A stretch of DNA of 64,000 nucleotides from Gigantopelta aegis (Eukaryota; Mollusca; Gastropoda; Neomphalida; Peltospiridae), in assembly GCF_016097555.1 (NCBI RefSeq), contig NC_054706.1, forward strand, positions 73,562,674 to 73,626,673, given 5' to 3'. Each line of letters opens with the position of its first letter. Position 1 is the first letter of the stretch. This document shows, piece by piece, positions 1 to 12,323 of this stretch. A program made the translations under genes and the position numbers. The notes beneath the pieces were generated by a model, which was not told the DNA's origin, did no database searches, and worked only from the letters and a program-made list of their open reading frames with translations.

Positions 1-2105
1 ATTGGTAGTGATGCATTACACGTAGTTGTAAAAGTAAAGTTTGTTTTATTTAACGACGCCGCTAGAGCACATTGATTTTTTATCTTATCATCGGCTATTG
101 GACGTCAAACATATGGTCATTCTGACACTGTTTTTAGAGGAAACCTGCTGTCGCCACATAGGCTACTCTTTTTACGACAGGCAGCAAGGGATCTTTTATT
201 TGCGCTTCCCACAGGCAGGATAGCACAAACCATGGCCTTTGTTGAACCAGTTATGGATCACTGGTCGGTGCAAGTGGTTTACACCTACCCATTGAGCCCT
301 GCGGAGCACTCACTCAGGGTTTGGAGTCGGTATCTCGATTAAAAATCCCATGCCTCGACTGGGATCCGAACCCAGTACCTACCAGCCTGTAGACCGATGG
401 CTTGCCACGACGCCACCGAGGCCGGTCTACACGTAGTTGTAATGCATGTACAACTGTGTAGTTTCATTTGATACCCGGATAGCTATAGAAGTGTTTGGTA
501 TTGGTAGTGATGCATTACAGGTAGTTGTAATCCATGTACAACTGTGTAGTTTCATTTGATACCCGGATAGCTATAGAGGTGTTTGGTATTGGTAGTGATG
601 CATTACAGGTAGTTGTAATCCATGTACAACTGTGTAGTTTCATTTGATACCCGGATAGCTATAGAGGTGTTTGGTATTGGTAGTGATGCATTACAGGTAG
701 TTGTAATGCATGTACAACTGTGTAGTTTCATTTGATACCCGGATAGCTATAGAGGTGTTTGGTATTGGTAGTGATGCATTACAGGTAGTTGTAATCCATG
801 TACAACTGTGTAGTTTCATTTGATACCCGGATAGCTATAGAGGTGTTTGGTATTGGTAGTGATGCATTACAGGTAGTTGTAATGCATGTACAACTGTGTA
901 GTTTCATTTGATACCCGGATAGCTATAGAGGTGTTTGGTATTGGTAGTGATGCATTACAGGTAGTTGTAATCCATGTACAACTGTGTAGTTTCATTTGAT
1001 ACCCGGATAGCTATAGAGGTGTTTGGTATTGGTAGTGATGCATTACAGGTAGTTGTAATCCATGTACAACTGTGTAGTTTCATTTGATACCCGGATAGCT
1101 ATAGAGGTGTTTGGTATTGGTAGTGATGCATTACAGGTAGTTGTAATCCATGTACAACTGTGTAGTTTCATTTGATACCCGGATAGCTATAGAGGTGTTT
1201 GGTATTGGTAGTGATGCATTACAGGTAGTTGTAATGCATGTACAACTGTGTAGTTTCATTTGATACCCGGATAGCTATAGAGGTGTTTGGTATTGGTAGT
1301 GATGCATTACAGGTAGTTGTAATCCATGTACAACTGTGTAGTTTCATTTGATACCCGGATAGCTATAGAGGTGTTTGGTATTGGTAGTGATGCATTACAG
1401 GTAGTTGTAATCCATGTACAACTGTGTAGTTTCATTTGATACCCGGATAGCTATAGAGGTGTTTGGTATTGGTAGTGATGCATTACAGGTAGTTGTAATC
1501 CATGTACAACTGTGTAGTTTCATTTGATACCCGGATAGCTATAGAGGTGTTTGGTATTGGTAGTGATGCATTACAGGTAGTTGTAATCCATGTACAACTG
1601 TGTAGTTTCATTTGATACCCTGATAGCTATAGAGGTGTTTGGTATTGGTAGTGATGCATTACAGGTAGTTGTAATGCATGTAAAAATGTGTAGTTTCATT
1701 TGATACCCTGATAGCTATAGAGGTGTTTGGTATTGGTAGTGATGCATTACAGGTAGTTGTAATGCACGTACAACTGTGTAGTTTCATTTGATACCCGGAT
1801 AGCTATAGAGGTGTTTGGTATTGGTAGTGATGCATTACAGGTAGTTGTAATCCATGTACAACTGTGTAGTTTCATTTGATACCCGGATAGCTATAGAGGT
1901 GTTTGGTATTGGTAGTGATGCATTACAGGTAGTTGTAATGCACGTACAACTGTGTAGTTTCATTTGATACCCGGATAGCTATAGAGGTGTTTGGTATTGG
2001 TAGTGATGCATTACAGGTAGTTGTAATCCATGTACAACTGTGTAGTTTCATTTGATACCCTGATAGCTATAGAGGTGTTTGGTATTGGTAGTGATGCATT
2101 ACACG
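1..2105. repeat. 88-bp satellite array, about 19-20 units
   Basis: An 88-bp unit repeats head to tail; the unit start GGTATTGGTAGTGATGCATT recurs at 497, 585 and so on. Units differ by a few substitutions (ATCCATGTA or ATGCATGTA, CCCGG or CCCTG). The array enters from outside the window, is interrupted by a SINE at 32-428, and ends near 2105. No open frame or known function is visible. Confidence 0.95.
32..428 (-). mobile_element. tRNA-derived SINE (family B) inserted in the satellite
   Basis: The element reads head to tail on the - strand. Near 428 it has a tRNA-like head with an A-box-like block and a B box (GGTTCGGATCCC on the - strand). It ends near 32 with the common tail GTCGTTAAATAAAAC. 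It is flanked by a 14-bp direct repeat, ACACGTAGTTGTAA, at 18-31 and 429-442, which is a target-site duplication of satellite sequence. The satellite is therefore older than the insertion. Confidence 0.88.
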
Positions 2106-2162
2106 TTTAATATGTTTTTAAGTTACTAAAATTTAATTTATTTTGATCGCATTTTATATGAG

Positions 2163-3017
2163 GTGGGCGGGACATAGCCCAGTGATAAATCTCTCACATC
2201 ATGTGCGCTCGGTCTGGGATCAATCCCGTTATTGGGTCCATTTAGCTATTTATCGTCCTAGACACATCTTCATAAATCAAGGCTAATATTCGTTCCTTGT
2301 ATTCAGCCTTGATACATGTCGTCAAGAAATCGTGCCATAAAATGCTTAAATTTCATTGGATGCGATGAGATCTGATTGCAACGAATCGCAACGCTCCTTA
2401 TAGATTCCCTTGTTATTGTAAACAAAGATGGCAGCGTCAGCGTCCGTGGAAACGTGTCGTGTTTGTCACGATATGTTAAAAAAAAAAGGTTTCGGCGGTT
2501 AATTTTTGATATTGCTTTCAAGATTGTCACATGTTACCGATGCTGTGATTGGTCAGCGATGTCATCGTGTAAGGGACATAATCGGTGTTACAAATTTTCT
2601 TCCAATAGAGGGCGCTAGTAATGGATAGCAGTAATCTTGACTACATGTATCAAGGCTGAATACGAGGAACGAATATTAGCCTTGATTTATGAAGATGTCC
2701 CAGACAATGCTGTACAGCTGGTATATCAAAGACCGCGGTGTGTGCTATCATGTCTATATGATGGTACATATAAAAAAAACCTTGCTACTAATTAAAAACT
2801 ACCAAGGGTTTCCACTTAAGACTGTCAAAATTACCAAATGTTTGACATTCAATAGCTAGTGGGATGGTGCATATAACAAATCCCTTGCTACTAATGGAAA
2901 AATGTAGCAGTTTTTCTCTATAAGACTATATGTCAAAATCACCATATGTTTGACATCCAGTAGTAAATGATTAATAAATCAATGTGCTCTAGTGGTGTCG
3001 TTAAACAAAACAGACTT
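2163..3017 (+). mobile_element. tRNA-derived SINE (family A), split by a MITE
   Basis: The head at 2163-2250 has the A box (TAGCCCAGTG) and a B-box-like GGATCAATCC. The body resumes near 2705 (GGTATATCAAAG...) and ends at the tail GTCGTTAAACAAAACA near 3010. A short stretch of the body is repeated near 2860. The DNA between is an inverted-repeat element, so the SINE was hit after it landed. A further tail fragment lies at 3108-3155. Confidence 0.75.
2264..2698. mobile_element. MITE with about 55-bp terminal inverted repeats
   Basis: The left end ACATCTTCATAAATCAAGGC is matched as a reverse complement at 2679-2698, and the match runs on for roughly 55 bp each side. The interior has no convincing gene; its short open frames lie on both strands and look accidental. 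I could not settle the target-site duplication or superfamily. Confidence 0.75.
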
Positions 3018-3254
3018 TTAAATCTAATTACAATTTATATAAGAAAATGGTCACAGGAAAAATATGCAGTTGAAATATAGTCTCTGTGGATGGCATTTTT
3101 CCAATAGCTGATGATTAATAAATCATTGTGCTCTAGTGGTGTCGTTAAACAAAAATAAATTAGAGAAAGATAGGGCTGCCTCTATTCGCCCCAAGTCAAT
3201 GCGGGGTGTGGTGAGAGTGGAAGGTAGTAAAACGTGAAACTGGGTCTTTTCCAA

Positions 3255-3445
3255 CCGAGGACGGGACGTAGCCAAGTGGTAAAGTACTATCTTGATGCGC
3301 GGTCGGTCTAGGATCGATCCTAGTCGGTGGGCCTATTGGGCTATCTCTCGTTCCAGCCAGTGCACCACGATTGGTATATCAAAGGCTGTGGTATGTGCTA
3401 TCCTGTCTGTGGGATGGTGAATATAAAAGAAACTTTTTAAAAACT
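3255..3445 (+). mobile_element. SINE family A head fragment
   Basis: It begins with CGGGACGTAGCCAAGTGG (A box) and a GGATCGATCC B-box region, then the family body up to CATATAAAAG-like sequence. The tail is missing. The same fragment is at 14368-14545 in copy 2, so it predates their split. Confidence 0.75.
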
Positions 3446-3662
3446 ACAATGAATACTTTTTCGTTTGTTTGTTGTTTTTTATGATCCCCCCCAACTCCAC
3501 TAGGTACGGCCTTGCAGATATTTTTCAAGTTGTAATTTTATATCGCTAGAAAACAGTAATTAAATGTGGCATATCATATAACTAACTAAACTTGAATATT
3601 GTTGGTGCCCCATTTTAGGTACACTTTTTAAAATTGCACCCTACCCCTAGAAAAGTCCAGCA

Positions 3663-4020
3663 AAGAAATGTTTTATTTAACGGCTCAACACATTTTATTT
3701 TACGGTTATATGGCGTCAGACATATGGTTAATGACCACACATATTTTGAGAAGAAACCCGCTGTTGCCACTACATGGACTACTCTTTCCGATTAGCAGCA
3801 AGGGATCTTTTATTTGCGCTTCCCTCAGGCAGGATAGCACAAACCATGGCCTTTGTTGAACCAGTTATGGATCACTGGTCGGTGCAAGTGGTTTACACCT
3901 ACCCACTCAGGGTTTGGAGTCGGTATCTGGATTAAAAATCCCATGCCTCGACTGGGATCCGAACCCAGTACCTACCAGCCTGTAGACCGATGGCCTAACC
4001 ATGACGCCACCGAGGCCGGT
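3663..4020 (-). mobile_element. SINE family B with 14-bp TSD
   Basis: This is a tail-to-head copy on the - strand, ending in the B-box and A-box head near 4000. The 14-bp repeat AGAAAAGTCCAGCA stands at 3649-3662 and 4021-4034. The same insertion with the same duplication is present in copy 2 (14821-15188), so it is ancestral to both copies. Confidence 0.88.
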
Positions 4021-4165
4021 AGAAAAGTCCAGCATTTGTCCATGCAAATTGCACCCTACCCCTAGAAAAGTTCTGCATTCGCTCATTCAGTTTAATGCTC
4101 GTCCAATCTAATTAAAATTAGCTCCACTATTACATGTGGATCTAACAGCAGCCAGTTGGAGCTCA

Positions 4166-4728
4166 TGTCCACCAATCAAAACCTTACTTGCAGAATCATG
4201 CCAGTGATTTGAAAATAATTTGAAAATATTCCGAATTATCCTGAGGGTATACGATATGTTTCATGTGAATTACGAATGCCTTATTTAGACCAGTAGAACT
4301 AATTTTAATCAGTAGTCTCCAATGTCCAGGTAACATTTCGTCTGTAAATAATAATTTAAATATTGACCAATCACACTTCGCCTTTTATAACGTTATTTGG
4401 GAGTATACAAATTCTAAAAATATCGGGCGAGTCTATTTCAGTGGCCGCAGTACAGCGAACCATACCAATACGTACGGGATGGGTTATCAGTCTTCAATTT
4501 TACATTAAAAATTATTTATTTATTTATAAAAAACAACAACTAAAAACTAAATTAGTCTTCAGTTTTACATTACAAATTATTTATTTTATAAAATAACATG
4601 TTTTAAAGCATTCGTAATTCGTAATTCACACGAATCATGTCGTATACCCTCAGGATAATTCGAAATGTTTTCAAATTATTTTTGAATCACTGGCATGATT
4701 CTGCAAGTAAGGTTTTGATTGGTGGACA
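4166..4728. mobile_element. Foldback/MITE element, long inverted arms
   Basis: Arms of about 120 bp are inverted: TGTCCACCAATCAAAACC begins at 4166 and its reverse complement ends at 4728. The match runs inward through a shared CCTGAGGGTATACGA motif. The roughly 330-bp loop is AT-rich with no recognised gene. It lies in the part of copy 1 that copy 2 lacks. Confidence 0.75.
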
Positions 4729-4794
4729 GCCAGCTAAGACTAAGCCGCCGCCGCCTGTTGACGACGAATGAAGCCTTTCCATCAGTGGACTTCG

Positions 4795-5519
4795 TCGTTT
4801 ATTATTTAGAATATACATTTCCATTCACCTGAAGTGTTTTTTGGTAATCCTGGTAATCCTGGTGTTTGTAATACCACAAAATGCATTTTTCGTATTTCTG
4901 AAAAACGGACGCACGTTTAAGAAAAACCGTTGAGCAGACACGGTCTAATCTGTTTTTAGACAGGATATTTCCATTTCAATGTCACAGATGTTGGTATACC
5001 ACGTGACCGTTATCATTTTGGTTCGGTTTGTTTTCTCGTGCACGGTTCGCGCAATCAACATCCGATTTGTTGTTGTTCATTTGTGAGATTTTTCTTCACA
5101 GTTCGTGAACATTTTCAGTAACAATAAAGTTCAGACAAGTAAGTATCTCAATACAAAACGTTACAAACTCTTAAAACCAATAAGTTTGCTAAGTCCTACG
5201 ATATCTGGAGAGGGGATACAACCAGGACAGAACAGTTGGAACATGTCCAGGAGAGGTGAAAAGAACGCACCCCAAGTCTGTGAAATTTGTCGTGACGTAG
5301 GCATTGTTGTGCTTCGAGCGACATCTACCGGTGACATCAGAATACAAACTTTCAAAATTATTTCAAGCAATTGGGACATGGGGATTCCCATGGTATTTAT
5401 CAATATAAAACCTGCTTTTTCACTCCCATTTGATAAAAACGTTATCTAAGTGTGTTACAGGTTTGTAGATTAACCAAATTATAATTTATTTTCGCTGGAT
5501 GGAACTAGGGTGTGCGGCT
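4795..5519 (+). mobile_element. TTAA-type DNA element, partial
   Basis: It is the inverted counterpart of the element at 10245-11054. The right end reads CTAGGGTGTGCGGCT followed by TTAA at 5520-5523, which matches that element's terminal repeat. The left end is missing. A 114-codon open frame at 5105-5449 is also open in the other copy, but the opposite strand is open too, so coding is doubtful. Confidence 0.75.
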
Positions 5520-5523
5520 TTAA

Positions 5524-5803
5524 CTGGAAAACATTGGATGACGGCAGCAGCTACGAGATACATACCAAGACCTTCAGTGGGACGCTGGGAGTAATCGTCA
5601 CGCACCGAAGGGACCAGATCTACAGGCCGTGCATCTTGTTTTGGAAGATCGACAACAGATCTATCCACAAGATGCTCAAAGCAGTCTGCGGCCCCGGTTA
5701 CTCCAGTGTAGTCAACAATCTACGTCAGCGAGAAGACCAGCTGCCGTCACTCCGAGATACTCCAGGCTCCCCGAAGTAGAACCAACCTTACCTAGGACAG
5801 GTA
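5524..5803 (+). other. Unrecognised GC-rich, exon-like patch
   Basis: This roughly 280-bp patch is clearly richer in G and C than its surroundings. It is open in one forward frame from about 5542 and ends in ACAG followed by GTAACC, like an exon before a 5' splice site. I recognise no protein in it. It lies only in copy 1, just past a TTAA element. It could be an orphan exon, a captured gene fragment or part of an unknown repeat. Confidence 0.3.
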
Positions 5804-6198
5804 ACCTTCTTTTTTGGGCTTAGTTGGCTCAAAATTCTTATGTTTATTTTTTTTATAAATAGTCCAACACATTTTACTTTGGCGCCCGTTCATTTGCTCA
5901 AATCACTTTAAAACCTTTTAGGCCGAGCAGGCAAACTTACGTTTGGGTTTAAATTCTTAGTCCGGACATGATTGGGATGCAGTTATTCTCTGTAGACTTA
6001 GGCCTAGGTTTTTTTACAAGTAGAACCAAGGAATCGAACTTCAGCCAATGACAACACGGCTCCAACTTGGTGTCTACTATTTGGTCCGTGCAGTCGCTGG
6101 ACCTTTACTAAATGGTTTTATTCCAAATTCTGCCCACTTCAAACTTACCCCCTCCCCCCTTGTCCTGGACTTAGTCACTGGCGAATGTTTGGAACGAG

Positions 6199-9100
6199 GA
6201 AAAACAAGGTCACTTAGATAAATATAGACAGGATAGGCCTATCCGCCGTCGCCATATTAGTTGCTTCTTCCAATAAAGCAGCTAGGATCTTTTATATGCA
6301 CTTTTTAATAAACAGCACAGTACATACAACGCCATTTGATGTAACAGTCGCGGAGCGCTGGTTGGAATGTGGGAAAACGAATATTACCTCTAAAGAATAC
6401 ATGTTTTCAAATATTTCACATTCAATTATTTAGTCAATGTGCTCTAGTTGTGTCGGTAACCAAAGCAAACGTTGTTGGGTTTTTTTCCTTACAAGAGCAA
6501 TGCAGAAAAGAAAATACATGGCACGTTAACGAGAAATCCAGGATTTTGTAAAGGGGCATCACAAGATCGTATAAAAATTAAGTTGAGTTTTAGGCAGAGT
6601 GAGGTCTGTAGGGTTTGTGGATGATGAATTGTACAACAACAACAACAAAAAGACACTAAAAAGGGTACTTCAAACGTGGGAGACCTGTGGACATACTGAC
6701 CCCCCTAACACCCCACCCTAGTTGATTTATTCTCGGTATAAATCTGACACAAGTTACAAAATGTAACTTTACACCGGTTACATTTTCGCAACTGGTTTTT
6801 TTTTCATAGTTCGCTTTTACATTGTCTAAATAGACTGACGTTTATCAGTCGAATTTTCGGCGAAATATTTATTTTTTGACATTTACAAAGGTAACTTTAT
6901 ATGAAATTACAGTTCAAATATGTGTTTACTATTGTGCATTTTTACTGATATAGTAGATGTGGTTTTGTAGCTTACATAATTTTACATATACAGTTTATTA
7001 ATAAATAGTAGGCCTATTGGAAATAATGTAAATTTTAAACCTGACCTGTCGCAACTTGTCAACAATTGCAGAATTGGCAAATTGGAAAATGTTTTTATTT
7101 CAATATTTGAGAACAATAAATATTGCATACGATAATTAATATAATGGTGGGGTTTTATGGCTATAGTAATATCAAAATAATTTAATAGTAAGTTTGAAGT
7201 ATATTTGTTTTGTAGACAATTTGTTTTTCATCAGTTTTAAGTTCATCTGCCACTGATGATCTGCCATTTGTTTCACCATGATCACCATGATCATCATAAT
7301 CATGATCATAACCATGATGATGATGGTATGGATATATCGAATAATAATATCATGAAAAACAGGGCTACCCCATAAACCGGTCTATTTACATTTGACTTGT
7401 TTTTAACAAATCGGCATACAATTGAACCATGACCGTGCATGGGTGTCATTAAATATTCATTCATTCATTCATTCAATTAAGAAAACCTTCCAAAAAATTA
7501 AGTGCACAAATGAGGACAAGACGAGTAGACATTCAAAATAATGTTAAGTACTATACCATAGTCTATGGCAACCATGCACTCTAATTACAAACCAGTGCCC
7601 AAGACTGGTATAACAAAATCATTGTAATAATACAGCTATTGTTTAATTTGAATGACGTCAGTATTCCAATGATGTACTTTACATCTTACAATAACAAACT
7701 GGGTACATGATGTTTCTGTTTTAAGAATGCTGGGAAAATTCCAATGCAAAATTGCTATCAATATTTTTTTGTTTGAACATTACTAATGCACCTGAATTTG
7801 TTTAAAGAAAATCTTGTGATTGTAAAAAGTACCTTGTAGGAAATATGGATTGGAAGTGAAATTACAGTAAGATATAATATTGTGTACAAAACCTAAACAA
7901 GGGTGCGAAGAGTGACTGTCATTGACCTTAATGGGAAATTGTAGCATATTTCTTCTTTAAGAGTATATATGTCAGGCTTAAAAAAAAATTGACATCCATT
8001 AGCCAATGATTAATAAATCAATGAGCTCTTGTAGTGTAGTTAAAATAAACTTTTACAATACAGCAACCCTGGCAGTTATAATATAGCCATGGCAAAAAAC
8101 ATGTTGTTGAAATAACTCTCCACAGAGATGTAAGAGGGGAGCTTAATTTATTAGTATCCCGGGGACATTTTATTCAGTATCACATCGCGTCGCATTTCGC
8201 TACACAGGTTTCAGATATTGCTAATTCATTTTCAATTGACTAAAAATAACGGTAATCAAAATTTCGAAAACAAAATGTTCCCTGGTATTACAAAAATAAT
8301 AACTAACAGAAGTGACAGAAAATGAAAAATGTCATGGAAAAATAAATGCGGAAAATTAAAAACACTTGGGATCACCATGGCATTGCTCTCTTTCATTGTG
8401 TGAGTGTATTATAGTACAAGTGACCAATGTTTTCAGTTTTGAATTAACAGTCTTATACTGGTAAATATAATTTTTTAAAATGGGAAGTATACAAATATTA
8501 TTCCCCTACCTCCCAAATAATTAATAATTAAGTGATACACATTTGATGATCTTTACACTGTTACATAATTGTATGTATATGATATTTATTTCAATGTAAA
8601 TACTTTTTTTTCCTTTTTCCATATATTTACCACTGACATCTAATAGCCGATTATGGCGATATATATTTTTGGTGTGGGATGTCTTTAAACATTAATTCTG
8701 ATAATACATCTACAAATCTTTTGTATAATAAAATACACTTAGAAGTGTAGAAGTGCTCCACTTTTTATGACTCAGGAAATTTTATATTTTTAAAATCATT
8801 AATTGCCTAAACAAAGTATAAATTTACTACCTGTAGATAAAATTACTCATTTTGTTTAATTTAGCTTTTTTGCAATGTGTTTATTTTCACATTTGTTTTA
8901 TTATGTTTCAGTTCTTCCGACGCAAGCATGCAGGTTAAACTTGTAGCACTCTTTGTTTCAAGTAGCCATTTCACATAGTGTTATATATAGTACACCTCAT
9001 GACTAATGTATTTTCCAAACTAACAAACTCTTGACAGTTATGTTGTGGTTTGAAATATGTTCAATTGAAAAATTTAATGCCTTGGAAAGTTGCATCCTTG

Positions 9101-9385
9101 TTACTATGGGGGGGGGGGGGGGGGGGGACAAATTTAATGAAATTTATTCAGTAAAGAAGTTTATTAGCAAACAAATTTAATATAATTTAATTTGTAATAA
9201 TTGCACCATTGTAAGATTTATTTTACTGTAAAATCCAATCTGTCGAGCACAAAAGTAAAAATTGTCAATGACAGGACCTACTTGTATAAGTTATTCAGTA
9301 TTTTAAATTGTGAAAGACTCAAACATTTTCAATCCACAACATAATTATACATGTATTATTCACCTAGTGGCATCTCAAAGCATCA
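6199..9385. other. AT-rich stretch of the duplicated block, no gene seen
   Basis: No coding exon is recognised. It holds degenerate SINE-like sequence at about 6230-6360, a CATGATCAT-type simple repeat at 7275-7325, a 3' tail GTGTCATTAAATATTCATTC followed by (ATTC)n at 7440-7477, and a poly-G run at 9109-9127. Copy 2 carries the same order of sequence. A noncoding 5' exon of CBY1 may be hidden here. Confidence 0.5.
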
Positions 9386-9388
9386 AGG

Positions 9389-9706
9389 GCGGGACATAGC
9401 CCAGTGGTAAAGCACTCGCTTGATGCGTGGTCCGTTTGGGATCAAACACCGTTGGTGGGCCCATTGGGTTATTTCTCATTTCAGCCAGTGCACCATGACT
9501 GGTATATCAAAGGCCATGGTATGTGTTATCCTGTCTTTGGGATGGTGCATATAAAAGATCTCTTGCTACTAATGGAAAAATGTAGCAGGTTTCCTCTCTA
9601 AGATTATGTCAAAATTACCATATACCATTACAAGTTTGACATCCAATAGCCAATGATTAATAAATCTGTGCTCTAGTGGTGTCATTAAACAAAACAAACT
9701 CTTTTT
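9389..9706 (+). mobile_element. SINE family A, near full length
   Basis: It starts GGGCGGGACATAGCCCAGTG (A box) and runs through the B-box region and the body (GGTATATCAAAGGCCATGG, CATATAAAAGATC) to the tail GTCATTAAACAAAACAAACT. The same copy is at 19546-19857 in copy 2. Confidence 0.85.
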
Positions 9707-10244
9707 AAAACTCAAAGTATCAATTCTAGCACGTATGTTCTTTTATATACCTCCATAACATAAATTTAAGATTCTGGATCTTGGCTAAGTATGTATGTTA
9801 TGATTTGTTTAAATGTATATTTTATCCTGTTGTAGATAAGTGTAGCATTTACTATGTATGTTATATTATTTGAAGCAAGCAGTATTCTCCATTTTAAAGT
9901 TAATAGCAGGAATACATTCCAACTTTTTCTAAATTTCCAAATTGATGTAAGAATATTTTATAGGTCCATGTATTTCATGTATAAAGACACAAAACTAGTA
10001 TTTGTATTTATTAAGTAACCAACACCAATGATGATCACTGAATTTGTCTTTTTATTTTGAAATGTGAAAATACAAAACACTGGTTTTATTCTCAGTATTG
10101 GTACATAAACTGGATACGTCTGCAGCTTTTAGTCAGAAGAATCCGGTGTAACTCTGTCAAAAATTTATATATCGCCATGACAGTCAAACTATCTGTAACA
10201 GTACATGATAAAATTATATACAAAATTTCAGCTCAGTATCTTAA

Positions 10245-11054
10245 AGCCGCACACCCTAGTTACATCCAGCGAAAATAAATTATAATTTGGTTAATCTACA
10301 AACCTGTAACACACTTAGATCACGTTTTTATCAAATGGAGTGAAAAAGCAGGTTTTATATCGATAAATACCATGGGAATCCCCATGTCCCAATTGCTTGA
10401 AATAATTTTGAAAGTTAGTATTCTGATGTCACCGGTAGATGTCGCTCGAAGCACAACAATGCCTACGTCACGACAAATTTCACAGACTTGGGGTGCATTC
10501 GTTTCACCTCTCCTGGACATGTTCCAACTGTTCTGTCCTGGTTGTATCCCCTCTCCAGATATCGTAAGACTTAGCAAAATTATTGGTTTTAAGGGTTTGT
10601 AACATTTTGTATTGAGACACTTACTTGTCTGAACTTTATTGTTACTGAAAATGTTCACGAACTGTGAAGAAAAATCTCACAAATGAACAACAACAAATCG
10701 GATGTTGATTGCGCGAACCGTGCACGAGAAAACAAACCGAACCAAAATGATAACGGTCACGTGATATACCAACGTCTGTGACATTGAAATGGAAATATCC
10801 CCTCTAAAAATAGATTGGATCTCGCTTGCTTAACGGTTTTTTCTCGACAACACGTCTTGTGAAAAAATGCAAAAAAATCATTTCGTGGTTTTACAAACAT
10901 CATGATTACCAAAAAGCACTTCAGGTGAATGGAAATGTGTATTCTAAATAATAAAATGTAAGTAAAGTGCAATTTTATTTCTGAAAAATGGGGTTTAATA
11001 GCGAAAAACAACGCCGTAATGGTTAACAAATAAACGTAACTAGGGTGTGTCCCT
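10245..11054 (-). mobile_element. TTAA-flanked DNA element (piggyBac-like, non-autonomous)
   Basis: The ends AGCCGCACACCCTAGTTA and, as reverse complement, AGGGACACACCCTAGTTA are inverted repeats. TTAA flanks both sides (10241-10244 and 11055-11058). The allelic position in copy 2 is an uninterrupted TTAA at 20399-20402, so this 810-bp insertion has an exact empty site in the same window. Precise TTAA targeting is the mark of piggyBac-type transposases. No transposase is visible, only an ambiguous 112-codon frame. Confidence 0.85.
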
Positions 11055-12061
11055 TTAAGGCATTGCAAAAACAAAGTCCGGAAAAAATTTCATATCTCAT
11101 GTTCAAGGGCCATAACTGTCAAAAGTGGGTTTATTGCCATGAAAGTCGAACTTGATCTGTAACGGAACATGATAAAGCTATTCACAAAATTTCAGTATAG
11201 TATTTCAAGGCATTGTGAAAACTATGTGTGTGACAGATGGACGGACAGACATAACAGATAGGACAGAGATGAAACCTATAGTCCCTTCTTGACTAATATT
11301 TAGCAAAATACTGCCATTTTCAGATGGCCTGTAGTAGAAGCACCTATATACTAACATTTCTATTACCACTGTTTTAAATCAATTTTATTATGATTTAAAT
11401 TTATTATCTTTACCTAGACAGAATATTTGTAGAATAAATGGAAAACATGACATCAGTATTTTGAACCATTTGTGTGATCAAATAGTATAGTTAATGATGA
11501 TACAAATTAAGTTTAGTCATGGATAAGCATCAAATGACCATCATTTCATTCAGTGGTTTTTATTTTATTTGATATTTATGCAGCACACTAGGTGACAAAC
11601 TGACAACTATCCACTCTGACACAGTTTTAAAATGTCTGAATTTAAAAACATAGTTCTTAGAAATAATTTGTTTGCAGGGTTTAAAATTTTTAAGAGGCAA
11701 CTTAGGATATATTCAAATTCACCATATTTGTTTTATTATATTTTCATTTTCTTAAATAGGCCGTCATTCAGATTAATGATTTTGCTTTTATTTGAATGGC
11801 TAAAATACATCTATTTAAGAGATCGTACCCAAATGGAAAGTTATGTTCATTATCATCTGTGCAAACTGTTTTAATATTGTATTATTATAGAAGAAAAATT
11901 CTGAACATCAATTTGCTTACTTGTCGAGACCATAGGCATTGGAAGCAGGGGCCCCTCAACTCTTACAATAATAATTTCTTCCCTACTCCTGTTGCAATGC
12001 AAATTAATATGTGTACATTACTGGCATTTATCAACACTTTTGGGGACCTAGATTAGAACGT

Positions 12062-12300
12062 TAATAGAAAACATGCCCGAGGTGCTGGGGTCATAGGATT
12101 GAATCCCCTCAATGGGTCCATGGGTCCCATCCTAATTATGAGGTCGTATTATGACGGGGAAAATGCATGTAAAAAGATGCCTTGCTGCTAATAGAAAAAT
12201 GTAAATTCCTCGGATGACAGAGATTGATAAAATGTTTGATATCCAGTGGTTGTTGATGATTAATTATTCAATGCCATTAAAGAAAACAAACTTGAACTTA
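12062..12300 (+). mobile_element. Degenerate SINE next to CBY1 exon 1
   Basis: Body and tail motifs of SINE family A are recognisable (CTTGCTGCTAATAGAAAAATG, TTTGATATCCAGT, a GCCATTAAAGAAAACAAAC tail). It ends about 20 bp before the splice acceptor of CBY1 exon 1. The same copy lies at 21362-21590. Confidence 0.6.
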
Positions 12301-12323
12301 TTTCATGATCTACCTACTTGCAG

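Noticed and set aside
1-2105. CRISPR-like regular repeats
   Set aside because: Units are contiguous with no unique spacers, in animal DNA; it is a satellite.
9389-9480. tRNA gene suggested by A and B box motifs
   Set aside because: The motifs are the head of a SINE with the family body and tail; no cloverleaf with acceptor pairing was seen.
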